Source of the DNA: Sporolactobacillus spathodeae
GTDB lineage: Bacteria; Bacillota; Bacilli; Bacillales; Sporolactobacillaceae
DNA length: 64,000 bases
Assembly: GCF_016908935.1 (NCBI RefSeq)
Contig: NZ_JAFBEV010000014.1
Location: forward strand, 1 to 64,000
Reading direction: 5' to 3'
The position numbers and the translations under genes were made by a program. Every line of letters starts with the position of its first letter. The first letter of the stretch is position 1. This document shows, in pieces, positions 17,934 through 31,052 of the stretch. A model generated the notes under the pieces. It saw only the letters and a program-made list of their open reading frames with translations. It had not been told where the DNA came from and ran no database searches.

Positions 17934-19138
17934 TCACTCTCTTCAAATAGAGCAGCAAGGGCTGCACAAATTCTTGAGGCGACCTCATGTTTCGGTAGCC
18001 GTTGATGCGGCTCATATCTGCCATTGGCAAAATAAAAAGTCACCTTATTCGTATCTGTCGCGAACCCATCTGCGGCGAGATTAGCAACTAGCAGATCAAG
18101 ATGCTTCGTTTCTAGCTTTCGCTTGGCGTTGGCTTCAAGGTTTTCCGTTTCCGCGGCGAAACCAATCAGAATCTGTTTCTCCTTTTTCAATCCGAGTTCC
18201 TTTAAAATATCTGGATTTCGCACGAGCCGAACCAGTAACGGACCGTCCTGCTTCTTTATTTTCTGCGCATGAGCCTCTTCCGGCCGGTAATCGGCAACCG
18301 CAGCAGATTGGATGACGGCATCGACATTCTGATAATCACGAAGTACGGCCGCGCGCATCTCCAATGCCGAAACGACACGCACAATGGTCACATTTGGCGG
18401 CGCATCAAGCTGCACCGGACCAGAAATCAACGTCACATCGGCACCGAGCCGAGCCGCCTGTTCGGCGATTGCATAGCCCATTTTTCCGGTTGACAAATTG
18501 CTGAAGAAACGGACCGGATCGAGTCCTTCCCGCGTCGGTCCAGCAGTGACCAGTATTTTTTTTCCTCTAAGCGGTGCATCTTTTTCCTGCTGTTCCATAA
18601 AAAATTCAGTGGCGCGTGCAGCAATCGCCTCGGGCGCAACGAGACGTCCTTTGCCCGTCCAACCGCAAGCTAGCTTGCCACTCTCCGGTCCGATAAAGTG
18701 ATAGCCGTAGTCGGCCAGAAGCTTTATATTGTGCTGCACCGCTGGATGCTGGTACATATTGCTATTCATCGCGGGGGCTACGAGCACCGGGCAGCGGGCA
18801 GCCAGCACGACCGCCGTCAGCATATCATCCGCACGTCCCGCGGCCAGGCGCGCCAACGTATCCGCAGTGGCCGGTGCGATCACAATCAGGTCGGCATGAT
18901 CTGCCAAATCTATATGTGCGATTTGTCCTTCTTTTTCATCCGTGAAGACGGAACAGTGTACGTGGTGCCTTGTCAATGCCTGAAAGGTCACCGCGCCGAT
19001 AAATTGTTCCGCTGCCTTCGTCATAACGACATGGACAGATGCCCCTGCCTTCACCAATAGGCGAACCAGTTCTGCCGCTTTATATGCCGCAATTCCGCCG
19101 GTAACACCGACAATAACCGTTTTTCCGGCTATGCCCAT
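17924..19138 (-). CDS. coaBC: Bifunctional phosphopantothenoylcysteine synthetase/decarboxylase
   Basis: A 404-aa fusion for coenzyme A synthesis. The N-terminal flavin decarboxylase (CoaC) has GVTGGIAAYKA, the APAMNSNMY motif and the active-site Cys in KLACGWTGKGR. The C-terminal CTP-dependent synthetase (CoaB) has TAGPTREGLDPVRF and FSNLSTGKMGYAIAE. GGAGGAG precedes the ATG. A hairpin terminator at 19198-19236 separates it from rpoZ, so coaBC-priA-fmt may have a promoter of its own in the 60-base gap; I could not identify one with confidence. Confidence 0.96.
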   Translation of the reverse strand: MGIAGKTVIVGVTGGIAAYKAAELVRLLVKAGASVHVVMTKAAEQFIGAVTFQALTRHHVHCSVFTDEKEGQIAHIDLADHADLIVIAPATADTLARLAAGRADDMLTAVVLAARCPVLVAPAMNSNMYQHPAVQHNIKLLADYGYHFIGPESGKLACGWTGKGRLVAPEAIAARATEFFMEQQEKDAPLRGKKILVTAGPTREGLDPVRFFSNLSTGKMGYAIAEQAARLGADVTLISGPVQLDAPPNVTIVRVVSALEMRAAVLRDYQNVDAVIQSAAVADYRPEEAHAQKIKKQDGPLLVRLVRNPDILKELGLKKEKQILIGFAAETENLEANAKRKLETKHLDLLVANLAADGFATDTNKVTFYFANGRYEPHQRLPKHEVASRICAALAALFEESECQ

Positions 19139-19197
19139 GGCAATCTCCTCCTGTTGCCCGCCGATACGAGCACAATTCCTGCTGTATTTCTATAAAT

Positions 19198-19236
19198 AGC
19201 AAAAAAGCAACAACCTGACTGCGGCTGCTGCTTATC
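19198..19236 (-). terminator. Terminator after rpoZ
   Basis: On the minus strand AGCAGCAGCC and GGTTGTTGCT pair, with G-U pairs, around a 7-base loop and are followed by TTTTTTG. It ends the yicC-remA-gmk-rpoZ transcript, at least partly. Confidence 0.8.
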
Positions 19237-19246
19237 CGATCATCGT

Positions 19247-19450
19247 TTACTTGCTGACTTTGTAATTGAGCAGTCCAGCACTAACTTCCTCAAGCGCCTG
19301 TCCGACAAGTTTCGACGAACGCGGATGCTGCAACATCAAATGGCCGGTCCCATCTTGAAGCTGGCGCGCGCGTTTTGCAGAAAGCGAAACGAGTGTATAA
19401 GTGGAATTTACTTTCTCCAGCAGGCTGTCAATTGACGGATAAATCATCAT
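19247..19450 (-). CDS. rpoZ: RNA polymerase omega subunit
   Basis: A 67-aa omega subunit. YPSIDSLLEKVNSTYTLVSL, SAKRARQL and VGQALEEVSAGLL match the family; omega helps assemble and stabilise the RNA polymerase beta-prime subunit. AAGGAG overlaps the end of gmk, with ATG ten bases later; a second ATG follows immediately. It starts two bases after the gmk stop codon, as in B. subtilis. Confidence 0.93.
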   Translation of the reverse strand: MMIYPSIDSLLEKVNSTYTLVSLSAKRARQLQDGTGHLMLQHPRSSKLVGQALEEVSAGLLNYKVSK

Positions 19451-19452
19451 TT

Positions 19453-20070
19453 TCAATCAGCTCCTTCACTATCTTTATACTTTTCAATGATATGGTCTAC
19501 ACGGCAATGTTCAGCGAGTACAATTGACTCGATTCGATCGCACGCTTTTTCAACCTGATCATTTTCAACGACATAATTATAGTTCTCCATCAGTTCCATC
19601 TCCGATTTGGCGACAGACATCCGGCTTTCAATTAAATCGGCAGTTTCTGTGCCACGACCAATGATCCGTTTCTTCAATTCGCCAAGAGTTGGCGGTGCAA
19701 GAAAAATAAATGTAGCTTCCGGAAAACGGCGCTTGATTTGCAGCGCGCCTTGGACTTCGATTTCGAGAATGACATCCTGACCGGCATTGATCGTCTCGCG
19801 AACGTAATCCACAGGCGTTCCGTAGAAATTGCCGACATACTCCGCCCATTCAAGCAGCTTGTCTTCACGAATCATTTGTTGAAATTGTTCGCGGTCTCTG
19901 AAAAAATAGTGGATGCCGTCTTTCTCGCCTTCCCGCGGTTTACGCGTGGTGACGGAAATCGAATATTGTAAATGCGTCCCGCGTGCGCGCAAGGCTTTGC
20001 ACACCGTTCCTTTTCCGACTCCTGAAGGACCGGAGAGAACAACGAGCAATCCTTTTTCTTTAAAACTCAT
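19453..20070 (-). CDS. gmk: Guanylate kinase
   Basis: A 205-aa kinase converting GMP to GDP. The P loop is [10 protein letters not shown] near residue 13. The GMP site includes [11 protein letters not shown] and the FLEWAEY-like segment [20 protein letters not shown] lies ten bases before the ATG. It is flanked by remA and rpoZ as in B. subtilis. Confidence 0.97.
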   Translation of the reverse strand: MSFKEKGLLVVLSGPSGVGKGTVCKALRARGTHLQYSISVTTRKPREGEKDGIHYFFRDREQFQQMIREDKLLEWAEYVGNFYGTPVDYVRETINAGQDVILEIEVQGALQIKRRFPEATFIFLAPPTLGELKKRIIGRGTETADLIESRMSVAKSEMELMENYNYVVENDQVEKACDRIESIVLAEHCRVDHIIEKYKDSEGAD

Positions 20071-20094
20071 GATTCCAATGCCTCCAACTGTTCT

Positions 20095-20349
20095 TCATTC
20101 CTCGACTTCACTCTGCTGCATGACCCGCTGAGAAATTGTCTCGGGCTGAACAGATGAAAGAATAATATGATCACTGTCTATGATCACCACGGCCCGTGTT
20201 CGCCTGCCGTAAGTCGCATCAATCAATTTATTGCTGTCTCTGGCAATTTTAATTAAGCGTTTCACCGGCTGTGATTCGGGGCTGATAATCGAGACGATCC
20301 GATTCGATGCAGCCATATTGCCAAAACCGATATTGACCAGTTTTGTCAC
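20095..20349 (-). CDS. remA: Extracellular matrix regulator RemA
   Basis: An 84-aa protein of the RemA/YlzA family. The conserved N terminus [17 protein letters not shown] and the [12 protein letters not shown] block are clear. B. subtilis RemA forms a curved DNA-binding oligomer that activates biofilm-matrix and osmoprotection genes. The start codon is GTG with GGAAGTG upstream. The C-terminal tail (from about residue 70) varies in the family. Confidence 0.94.
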   Translation of the reverse strand: MTKLVNIGFGNMAASNRIVSIISPESQPVKRLIKIARDSNKLIDATYGRRTRAVVIIDSDHIILSSVQPETISQRVMQQSEVEE

Positions 20350-20375
20350 CCGACACTCACTTCCCCCAAATTCAA

Positions 20376-21263
20376 TTATTCAACATTCTGTATCTGCTCG
20401 CGGATTTTCTCAAGTTCGCTCTTCATCAGCACAACAGATTGGCTGACTGCCGTACTGTTTCCTTTTGCCCCTATCGTATTAATTTCCCGATTCATTTCTT
20501 GAATCAAAAAATCAAGTTTCCGTCCAACAGGTGCCGCGTCAGTATCCGGATCAAGAGAATTTTCCAACTGCTGCAAATGACTGTCTAAGCGAGTCAATTC
20601 TTCATCAATCGACGCCTTATCAACAAATATTGCGACTTCATTAAGGAGTCGTGCTTCATCCAAAGCCGCCTGATGATTTAAAAATTGTTCCATATGTTTA
20701 CGGAGCCGTTCGCTATGCTTCTCGTGCACAGCCGGTGCAAGGCGCGCTAGGCTCGCCCGTTGTTCCTTTAGCGCAGCGATTTTCTCATGAAGGTCTGCAC
20801 ACAGATGTCGTCCTTCAGCCGCACGCATTTCGGACAGTTGCCGACAAGCGTCCTCGACTGCCTGCAGGATATGTGGCGCCGCTTTTAGCGCTGCATCAGA
20901 TCCGGCTTCCTCCATTGAAAAAACACCTGGAAGAAGCGGCAATGCGTTGAATATCGTGTTTTCCGATCCGGTTCGCTCCTGCATTTCTTTAATTGACGCA
21001 ACGTATTGATTGACGACAGACCAATTCGTACGCACATTTGGCCCGATCGTTGTCCCGCCGTCAATCGTCAGATACAGTGTCAATGCGCCTCTTTCAACAT
21101 GCGATCGCACGGTTTTTTTGATGGCTTCTTCCAAGCAGGAAAAAGCACGCGGCAAATTCATCGTTAGATCGAAAAATCGATGATTGACCGATTTCAATTC
21201 AACCCGAACCGACATCTGTCCTTCCGAAACGACGGCCATGCCAAAGCCTGTCATGCTGTTCAT
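20376..21263 (-). CDS. yicC: YicC family endoribonuclease
   Basis: A 295-aa YicC/YloC protein. The N terminus MNSMTGFG and [17 protein letters not shown] are diagnostic, and the C-terminal DUF1732 ends in [18 protein letters not shown]. Members are reported to be ribonucleases acting on mRNA or sRNA. I set the start at 21263, where MNSMTGFG begins; a ten-codon upstream extension is not conserved. It forms a unit with remA, gmk and rpoZ. Confidence 0.93.
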   Translation of the reverse strand: MNSMTGFGMAVVSEGQMSVRVELKSVNHRFFDLTMNLPRAFSCLEEAIKKTVRSHVERGALTLYLTIDGGTTIGPNVRTNWSVVNQYVASIKEMQERTGSENTIFNALPLLPGVFSMEEAGSDAALKAAPHILQAVEDACRQLSEMRAAEGRHLCADLHEKIAALKEQRASLARLAPAVHEKHSERLRKHMEQFLNHQAALDEARLLNEVAIFVDKASIDEELTRLDSHLQQLENSLDPDTDAAPVGRKLDFLIQEMNREINTIGAKGNSTAVSQSVVLMKSELEKIREQIQNVE

Positions 21264-21346
21264 CAAATCACTTCCACTTTCCATTTTATACAAAATGAGG
21301 GCGGCGAATCAAGTCACGTTGAAAAATAAATCGCTTATCCATGCGA

Positions 21347-23071
21347 TTAAGGGTGCGCAGGCATATTTCTTAATTGGAGAACAAGTGCTTCATCCGGTGT
21401 CACATAAAGCGTCCGATTATCAGTATAGATAACAAAGCCAGGCTTGGCGCCGCTTGGTTTTTTGACAAATCGAATCCGAGTGTAGTCCACAGGCACGCCG
21501 CTACCCAGCCGTGATTTGCTGAAAAACGCCGCTAGCACTGCCGCTTCTCTTAGCGTGGCTTCGCTTGGATTCTCTGAACGAATCACAACATGCGACCCCG
21601 GGCTATTTTTTGTATGCAGCCAAATCTCGTTACGTCCAGCCAGACGCGTTGTCAAATAGTCGTTTTGTTTATTATTTTTACCGACGAGCATGACGGTGCC
21701 ATCACTCGCATAATACTGATCAATCTCCGGCTTATTTTTTTTCATTTTAGCGGCGCCACGCACTGTTTTCTTTTTTAAGTAACCGCCCTCTTCAAGTTCC
21801 TCGCGAATTTCGCGGATATCTTTCAAAGAAGCGGATTCAATTTGCTGCGCGAGCCCGTCAAAATAACGAATTTCTTCATCCGTCTCCTCAATCTGCGTTT
21901 GAACAACTATCTTGGCTGTCTTCGCTTTGGCATATTTTTTGAAATAGGCCTGGGCATTCTCGGACGGTGTCCGGTTCGGATTAAGACTGATAGTGATTTC
22001 CTTCTGCTCGGGATCATAGTAATTAACAACAGCTACAGCACGCATGCCTCTTTTTAAGACATGCATATTCGCAGTCAGCAATTCGCCGGATAATCGATAG
22101 TGATCGGCTTTCTCTGCATCTTGAATCGTCCGCTTCAATTTCAGCAATTTAGTCTTGTATTTCTTTAGCTCCGTGCTGATGAAATGGCCAAGATCGCCGG
22201 CTTTTTGACGGACCGCATCCGTTTCTGCTTTAACTGCATAGAAATGATCAAGCATCGCGTGAACGTCGTCAAAAAGCTGCCTTTTTCCATCTAAATGTGT
22301 CATCTCCAGCACGTGAAAATCTTCTTTGCCATTCTTCAGACTGATAATCTCCGGATGATAAGCATTGGCTCGAAGTGCCTGTTGCAGTTCGGCAAATGCC
22401 GAAGCAATTGCATCCGGAGTTGCAAAGCCTGCGCGATCAACAATCTCCTGGCCAACTAGCGGTGAAAAGCCGCTGACAATGCCAACAATTTGGCGATCAA
22501 TTTTTCCTGAATTCCACTCAATGCGGCGTATTAAATCATCAGGCGTTATCTGTAGCGGATCGAGTTTCCCTTGATCCGGCGGCGCGACATAGGTCTCTCC
22601 TGGAAGCACCACTCGATAACGATTCACAGCCGTCGTTAAATGTTTCATGCTATCGATGATTCGTCCGCTTGCCTTATCAGTCAAAATGACATTGCTATGC
22701 CGTCCCATCAATTCAACGATCAGCCGTTTTTGCGTTAGATCGCCGAATTCGTTGCGACCGCGCAAATCAAAATTCACGATTCGCTCAAAGCCAGGCTGAC
22801 TGATTGATTCAATCACACTGCCTTCCAAATATTTGCGTAACAACATGCAAAACATCGGCGGCTCTTGTGGATTTCCTTCCATTAATTCGGTTAGATGCAG
22901 CCGAGCGAACGCAGCGTTGATCGAGATCAACAATCGACCGCGCGCGCTACGCGAACGGAGATGGAAAATTAGATCTGTTGCCGTCGGCTGATAAATTTTT
23001 GTGATACGACCGCCAGCAAATGCCTGCAGGTGCTGAACGACCGCATGCGTGACAATTCCATCGAATGCCAT
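21347..23071 (-). CDS. rqcH: Ribosome quality-control protein RqcH
   Basis: A 574-aa NFACT-family protein, also annotated as fibronectin-binding protein YloA. NFACT-N occupies the first half (FDGIVTHAV, PPMFCMLLRKYLEG, VELMGRHSNVILTD). A coiled coil and HhH region follow. The C-terminal NFACT-R domain has GRNEIWLHTKNSPGSHVVIR and PGFVIYTDNRTLYV. RqcH binds 50S-peptidyl-tRNA complexes and adds C-terminal alanine tails. YlmH, which acts in the same process, is encoded at 40856. The ATG at 23071 has GGGGGT upstream. A terminator hairpin sits just ahead of the gene, at 23091-23121. Confidence 0.94.
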   Translation of the reverse strand: MAFDGIVTHAVVQHLQAFAGGRITKIYQPTATDLIFHLRSRSARGRLLISINAAFARLHLTELMEGNPQEPPMFCMLLRKYLEGSVIESISQPGFERIVNFDLRGRNEFGDLTQKRLIVELMGRHSNVILTDKASGRIIDSMKHLTTAVNRYRVVLPGETYVAPPDQGKLDPLQITPDDLIRRIEWNSGKIDRQIVGIVSGFSPLVGQEIVDRAGFATPDAIASAFAELQQALRANAYHPEIISLKNGKEDFHVLEMTHLDGKRQLFDDVHAMLDHFYAVKAETDAVRQKAGDLGHFISTELKKYKTKLLKLKRTIQDAEKADHYRLSGELLTANMHVLKRGMRAVAVVNYYDPEQKEITISLNPNRTPSENAQAYFKKYAKAKTAKIVVQTQIEETDEEIRYFDGLAQQIESASLKDIREIREELEEGGYLKKKTVRGAAKMKKNKPEIDQYYASDGTVMLVGKNNKQNDYLTTRLAGRNEIWLHTKNSPGSHVVIRSENPSEATLREAAVLAAFFSKSRLGSGVPVDYTRIRFVKKPSGAKPGFVIYTDNRTLYVTPDEALVLQLRNMPAHP

Positions 23072-23090
23072 CAATAAACCCCCACTTTCA

Positions 23091-23121
23091 AAAAAAAACG
23101 GGCCTGTTACTCGCCCGTTTT
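23091..23121 (-). terminator. Terminator ahead of rqcH
   Basis: AACGGGC and GCCCGTT form a stem with a nine-base loop on the minus strand, followed by nine T residues. It is placed to stop transcripts from the permease gene. A promoter-like sequence upstream of it would make it part of the rqcH leader. Confidence 0.85.
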
Positions 23122-23144
23122 ACGTCCGTTTTCACCAGACTCTC

Positions 23145-23174
23145 ATTGTCTCACTCTCGGCTAGGTTCCGTCAA
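23145..23174 (-). promoter_or_regulatory. Candidate rqcH promoter upstream of a terminator
   Basis: TTGACG and GACAAT are spaced by 18 bases on the minus strand, in the gap between the permease stop and the terminator at 23091-23121. The predicted start would be about 15-20 bases before that hairpin. Confidence 0.5.
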
Positions 23175-23229
23175 GAACGTTCCCTTTTGTGTCTTCCCTG
23201 AGTATCTATTTCGTTTTAATTAATTGCAA

Positions 23230-24603
23230 TTAAGACAGGTCACGATTTTCTGAATTCGCTTGTGGATGGACCAAGAAGGATACGATCACTAAAAACGCCA
23301 TGATAACAAGACAAGTGAGCGTTCCAATTAAGTTTGCACGGTTCAACACAAACGAAATGAAAATGAGCGACAATGAAATCAAACCAATGAGGGTCACATA
23401 AGGAAACCCGGCAATTTTGAAAAATGGGAGTTTCTTATAATTCTTACGCAATTTCAATTCTGCTGCACAAATCGCAATCCATACAAGACAAATTGTAAAG
23501 CCCGGAATACTCATTAACTGGTTAATAATTTGCGCGGGTGAAAGATAGGCTAAGACGATACCAACTGCTAAGAAGCTCGTTGTCAGCGCAATTCCGCCAA
23601 GCGGTACGCCTTTTTTTGACAATTTGCGTACAAATCTTGGCGCTTCGCCGCGCTCAGCCATTGAATAGAGCGTCCGTGTCGTTGCGTAAATGCCCGAGTT
23701 CGCTGCAGACAGTACGGCTGTGAGCAGGACAAAATTCATCAGATGGGGCACACCCGGCATGCCAACTCCCGCGAATACTTGCACAAAAGGACTGCTTTTC
23801 GTTGCTGATACACTGCTCCAAGGCATCATGCCGCAAATAATGATGATTGGTAAAATATAGAACATCGCCACGCGCGACACAACGCTTTTAATAACTTTGG
23901 GTAGAACATGTGTCACATCTTTTGCCTCGGTTACTGTGAGACCAATCAGTTCGGAACCTCCGTATGAAAAAATAACAACAAGAAGTGCCGAAATGATTCC
24001 GTTAATCCCATGTGGGAAAAATCCGCCATAGCCGAAAATATTCTTCATTGGATCGACCGGGCTCGGAATCACCCCGAATAAGATCAATAAACCAAGAATT
24101 ATAAACGCGATAATCGCACCAATTTTAATTCCTGCAAACCAGAACTCAAATTCACCGTATAGGCTGACTTGAAATAAATTAATCGAAACAATAAATAGAC
24201 CACATATAGCGGCGAGTATCCATAAAGGAATGTGTGGAAACCAGTAATTTAGAAAACTTCCGGCCGCAAGAATTTCGACAATAGTGACAATCATCCAGTT
24301 GATCCAGTACAGCCAGCCGATCATGATTGAGATGCGAAAGCCAAAGGCCTTATGCATCAAATGCTGGATGTTCAACCCGGGATAAGCAATCGCCATCTCT
24401 GCCAAAGCAACCATAACAATAAATAAGATCAACCCACAAGCCAAGTAGGCAATCGTGACACTTGGTCCGGCAATTGATAATGTATCGCCACTTCCTTTAA
24501 ATATACCTGTGCCAATCATTCCAGCCATCGCCATCAGCATAATATGCCGTGGCAGTAACCCGCGCTTCAGCGAGCCTTTTTTTTCTTCTGTTGTACCCAT
24601 CAT
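23230..24603 (-). CDS. Amino-acid permease, APC superfamily
   Basis: A 457-aa membrane transporter with about twelve hydrophobic segments. The N-terminal motif MAGMIGTGIFKGSG and the FSYGGSELIGLTVTEAKD segment are typical of the AAT family of amino-acid/proton symporters. The substrate cannot be read from sequence. It is not part of the conserved neighbourhood between pyrE and rqcH, where B. subtilis has sulfate-assimilation genes. It has its own strong promoter, an operator-like inverted repeat and a terminator, so it is an independent unit. AAAGGA lies six bases before the first ATG. Confidence 0.9.
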   Translation of the reverse strand: MMGTTEEKKGSLKRGLLPRHIMLMAMAGMIGTGIFKGSGDTLSIAGPSVTIAYLACGLILFIVMVALAEMAIAYPGLNIQHLMHKAFGFRISIMIGWLYWINWMIVTIVEILAAGSFLNYWFPHIPLWILAAICGLFIVSINLFQVSLYGEFEFWFAGIKIGAIIAFIILGLLILFGVIPSPVDPMKNIFGYGGFFPHGINGIISALLVVIFSYGGSELIGLTVTEAKDVTHVLPKVIKSVVSRVAMFYILPIIIICGMMPWSSVSATKSSPFVQVFAGVGMPGVPHLMNFVLLTAVLSAANSGIYATTRTLYSMAERGEAPRFVRKLSKKGVPLGGIALTTSFLAVGIVLAYLSPAQIINQLMSIPGFTICLVWIAICAAELKLRKNYKKLPFFKIAGFPYVTLIGLISLSLIFISFVLNRANLIGTLTCLVIMAFLVIVSFLVHPQANSENRDLS

Positions 24604-24635
24604 TTATATTCCTTTCTCTCTATGTGCTGCAAATA

Positions 24636-24693
24636 CGCTTTAAAGCAATAAAGCGAATACGTTTCATTATATAGGATTCCAATAAACTGTCAA
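24636..24693 (-). promoter_or_regulatory. Permease promoter with operator-like inverted repeat
   Basis: TTGACA (24688-24693) and TATAAT (24666-24671) are spaced by 16 bases, a near-consensus sigma-A promoter. At 24636-24655 CGCTTTA, six bases, then TAAAGCG form a perfect inverted repeat overlapping the start of the transcript. It is placed like an operator just after the start point or a short leader hairpin. The controlling factor is not known. Confidence 0.75.
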
Positions 24694-24734
24694 GATCATG
24701 ATTAATAACAACAACAACTTTAACAGAGCCAAAC

Positions 24735-24762
24735 AAAAAAAGAGCCCCTTGAACTGGAGCTC
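24735..24762 (-). terminator. pyr operon terminator
   Basis: GAGCTCC and GGGGCTC (one G-U pair) form a stem with a seven-base loop on the minus strand, followed by seven T residues. It starts about 20 bases after the pyrE stop codon and ends the pyrimidine operon. Confidence 0.88.
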
Positions 24763-24780
24763 GGATAACGACTAGCTGGA

Positions 24781-25397
24781 TTAAGCACGCCAAGCTTCTG
24801 AAGTCGGGTCGGCGTACCATTTCTTTAATTGGTCAAGCTGTGTCTGAGAAATATGCCCTTCGCTAACTGCGAGTTGAATCAAAGTTTCAAAATCAGTCAG
24901 TGTATGTAGCGCAACGCCGGCTTCATAAAAATTCACATCTGCTTTCGGCAGCAGATAAGTAAAAATCGCGGCGACACCAAGAACATTTGCCTGGACCTCT
25001 TCAAGCGCATGAACCGCAGTCAGCACACTGCCGCCAGTCGAAATCAGATCATCAATCACAACAACTTTCTGCCCTGGTTCGATAATCCCTTCGATCTGCT
25101 TCTTCCGTCCATGCGACTTCGCGGATGAGCGTACATAAGCCATCGGCAGATGCAATGCCTCAGCAATCAATGCGGCATGTGGGATGCCGGCGGTCGCCGT
25201 TCCAGCTATCACTTCAACGTCTGGATAATGCTTTTTGATTAAATCGACGAATGCAGCAATCACATCACCACGTACATCTGGATAGCCAAGTACGAGCCGG
25301 TTATCGCAGTAGACCGGCGAATGTATCCCGGAAGCCCATGTAAAAGGTTCGTCAGGACTCAGGACGACCGCATGAATAGCCAATAAATGCCTTGCAA

Positions 25398-25416
<19 letters not shown>
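24781..25416 (-). CDS. pyrE: Orotate phosphoribosyltransferase
   Basis: A 211-aa type I PRTase that joins orotate to PRPP to form [19 protein letters not shown] lies near residue 30, and the PRPP loop is [13 protein letters not shown] near residue 120. The ATG at 25416 has GGGGG upstream; a five-codon upstream extension is less likely. It overlaps pyrF by 19 bases and is the last gene of the operon. Confidence 0.96.
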
Positions 25417-27803
<2,387 letters not shown>

Positions 27804-27807
<4 letters not shown>

Positions 27808-30800
27808 TGCGGCGCACCCGATCCACTTCCGATTAAGCCAGAGGCCGTGCGATCATCCATCTGAGCCATGCACTCCGTCTGGAAAGCAAGCGATTCAAGT
27901 ACCTTGAGCAGTGCCGCCGTTGTGTCGAGCGATGTCAGGCAGACAACGCCGTTTTCAACGGATTCACGACGAATGCGGAAGCCGTCACGCGCTGGTCGCT
28001 GGCCACGAGTTAACGTATTGACAACGAATTGAGCGCCACCGTGGCGAATGACATCGAGCAGATTTGGTGCCGCGCCGCCGATTTTATTCACCGTCGTTAC
28101 CGGAATCTGACGATCGGCAATCATCTTGGCCGTTCCTTCGGTTGCGAGTATCGTATAACCGATATCATAGAAGCGTTTAACAAGATCTAAAGCCTCTTCC
28201 TTATCCTTATCGGCAATCGTAAACAACGCGGAACCGTGCGATGGAATCATCATCCCGCTGGCAAGCAGGCCTTTATACAACGCTTTTTCCAAGGTCGTGT
28301 CCTGACCCATGACTTCACCGGTTGATTTCATCTCTGGTCCGAGTGTAACATCCACACGGCGCAGTTTGGCAAAGGAGAATACCGGAACTTTGACATAGAC
28401 ACCGCGCTGCGGTTCTGGATGGATGCCGGTCACATAGCCGAGATCCGCCAACTGTTCGCCAAGGATTAATTGTGTCGCCACTTTTGCCATTGGCACACCG
28501 GTAATTTTGCTAAGGAACGGTACCGTTCGGCTAGCACGTGGATTCACTTCAATGACATAAACATGATTGTGTTGAATCACATACTGAATATTTAACAAAC
28601 CGACGACACCGAGCCCGCGCGCGATTTTCACCGCTGTTTCGACCACTTCTGCTTTTATCGATTCGCTCAGTTTCTGAGGCGGATAGACCGCAATCGAGTC
28701 GCCCGAATGGACGCCAGCTCGCTCGATATGTTCCATGATACCTGGGATATAAACATCCTTGCCATCGGACAGGGCATCCAGCTCAATTTCGCTGCCGACG
28801 AGATAGCGGTCAACTAACACAGGATGTTCTGGATTAATCTGTACTGCATTTTCCATATAATGACGAAGTGCGTCTTCGTGGTAGACAATTTCCATCGCGC
28901 GTCCACCGAGCACATAAGAAGGGCGAACGAGCACGGGATAACCAAGCCGATTGGCAATCTTGACAGCTTCTTCAGTAGAAAAAGCAGTAGCTCCTGCTGG
29001 GCGATCAATTGACAGACGATTAAGTAATTGTTCAAATCGGTCGCGGTCTTCGGCTTGATCCATTGCGTCAAGCGTTGTCCCAAGAATTTTTACACCACGT
29101 GCGGCAAGTCCCGATGCAAGATTGATCGCTGTCTGGCCGCCAAATTGCACGACCACGCCCTTCGGCTTTTCAAGGTCAATCACGTGCATCACGTCTTCAA
29201 TTGTCAACGGTTCAACATAAAGCTTATCGGAGACGCTGAAGTCTGTCGACACCGTCTCTGGATTATTATTAATCATAATTGCTTCATAACCTTGTTGCTT
29301 GATAGCCCAAACCGCATGAACCGTTGCATAATCAAACTCGACACCTTGTCCGATACGAATCGGGCCAGAACCGAGCACAATCACGCTTTCTTTTTCGGTA
29401 ACGACCGATTCATTTTCTTCATCATAAGTGCTGTAGTAGTAGGGCGTTTCCGATTCGAATTCACCGGCACATGTATCAACCATTTTATAGACCGGACGTA
29501 TCCCTGCAGCCTTGCGCCAATCGCAGACTTCGCGCTCCGTTTGTTTCCAACAATCGGCAATTTTCCAGTCAGTAAAACCGAGTTTTTTCGCCTGAATTAA
29601 TACTTTTTTATCTTGTGGATGTGCGCTTAGTTCCTTTTCCATTCGCACAATATTGGCGATTTTTTCAAGGAAGAATGGATTGATTTGTGTTCGCTGCCAA
29701 AGCGCGTCAATGGATTCGCCTCTGCGTAACGCTTCAGCAATAAAATAGAGACGGCGGTCGTCTTTCTTATCAATCGCTTCACGAATCGCCTCAAGATTCA
29801 TCGCAGCGGCTTCTTTTAACTCCAGATGCATCGTGCCATTTTCGAGTGAGCGAACCGCTTTGAGCAGCGATTCTTCGAAGTAGCGACCCATCGCCAGCAC
29901 TTCACCAGTCGCTTTCATTTGTGTGCCGAGTGTCCGTTTCGCCGTATCAAATTTATCGAACGGCCAGCGCGGGATTTTCGTAACGACATAGTCAACGGTC
30001 GGTTCAAAGCTAGCATAAGTGGTCCCCGTCACCGCATTTTTGATTTCATCAAGATGATAGCCAACAGCGATTTTTGCGGCTACTTTAGCAATCGGATAAC
30101 CGGTTGCTTTTGATGCCAGCGCGGAGGAACGGCTGACCCGCGGATTAACCTCAATGATATAGTATTGATCGCTCGCTGCATCCAGAGCCAGCTGTACGTT
30201 GCACCCGCCTTCGATTTTCAGCGCGCGGACAATTCGCAACGAAACGCTGCGCAAATTTTGCAGGTCGCGATCGCTCAGCGTCTGACACGGAGCAGTGACA
30301 ATCGAATCACCGGTATGGATGCCAACTGGGTCGATGTTTTCCATTGGGCAGACGGCGATTGCTCCATCATTGGCGTCTCGCATCACTTCAAATTCAATTT
30401 CCTTGAAACCGGCGATGCTCTTCTCAAGCAAGACTTGATGGACCGGGCTCAATTTCAGTCCATTTTCGGTAATTGTTTCAAATTCTTCCTCTGTCGAAGC
30501 GATACCGCCGCCGGTGCCGCCAAGTGTGAAAGCGGGACGGATAATCACCGGAAGATGAATTTTTTCAACAAAAGCACGCGCTTCTTCCAAATTTGTCACC
30601 GTTTCGCTTGGTGGAACCGGTTCGCCGAGTTCAATCATTAGATCACGGAATTTCTCACGATCTTCTGCTTTTTCAATGGTGTCAAGATTCGTCCCAAGGA
30701 ACTGAACGTGCATTTCTTCAAGAATCCCGCTCTGATGCAGCTGAACAGCGAGGTTCAATCCTGTCTGACCACCGAGTGTCGCGAGCAGACCGTCAGGATG

Positions 30801-31052
30801 TTCCTTGCGGATGATTTTGCTGACAAATTCAACAGTTAATGGTTCAATATAAACCCGATCCGCAATGTCGGTATCGGTCATGATTGTTGCCGGATTAGAG
30901 TTGACAAGGACAACTTCGTAGCCCTCTTCTCGAAGCGACTGGCACGCCTGTGTGCCTGAATAATCGAATTCTGCGGCTTGACCGATGATAATCGGACCAG
31001 AACCAATCACAAGAATTTTTTTGATATCTTTACGCTTAGGCACGACGGGCAC
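27804..31052 (-). CDS. carB: Carbamoyl-phosphate synthase, large subunit
   Basis: A 1082-aa synthetase (PyrAB in B. subtilis). Two homologous ATP-grasp halves are visible. The first opens with [20 protein letters not shown] and the second with [17 protein letters not shown] near residue 565. Both carry EVNPR(V/A)SR metal motifs. The C-terminal MGS-like domain, from about residue 940, would bind UMP or PRPP. It overlaps carA by 17 bases and pyrK by four. Confidence 0.97.
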
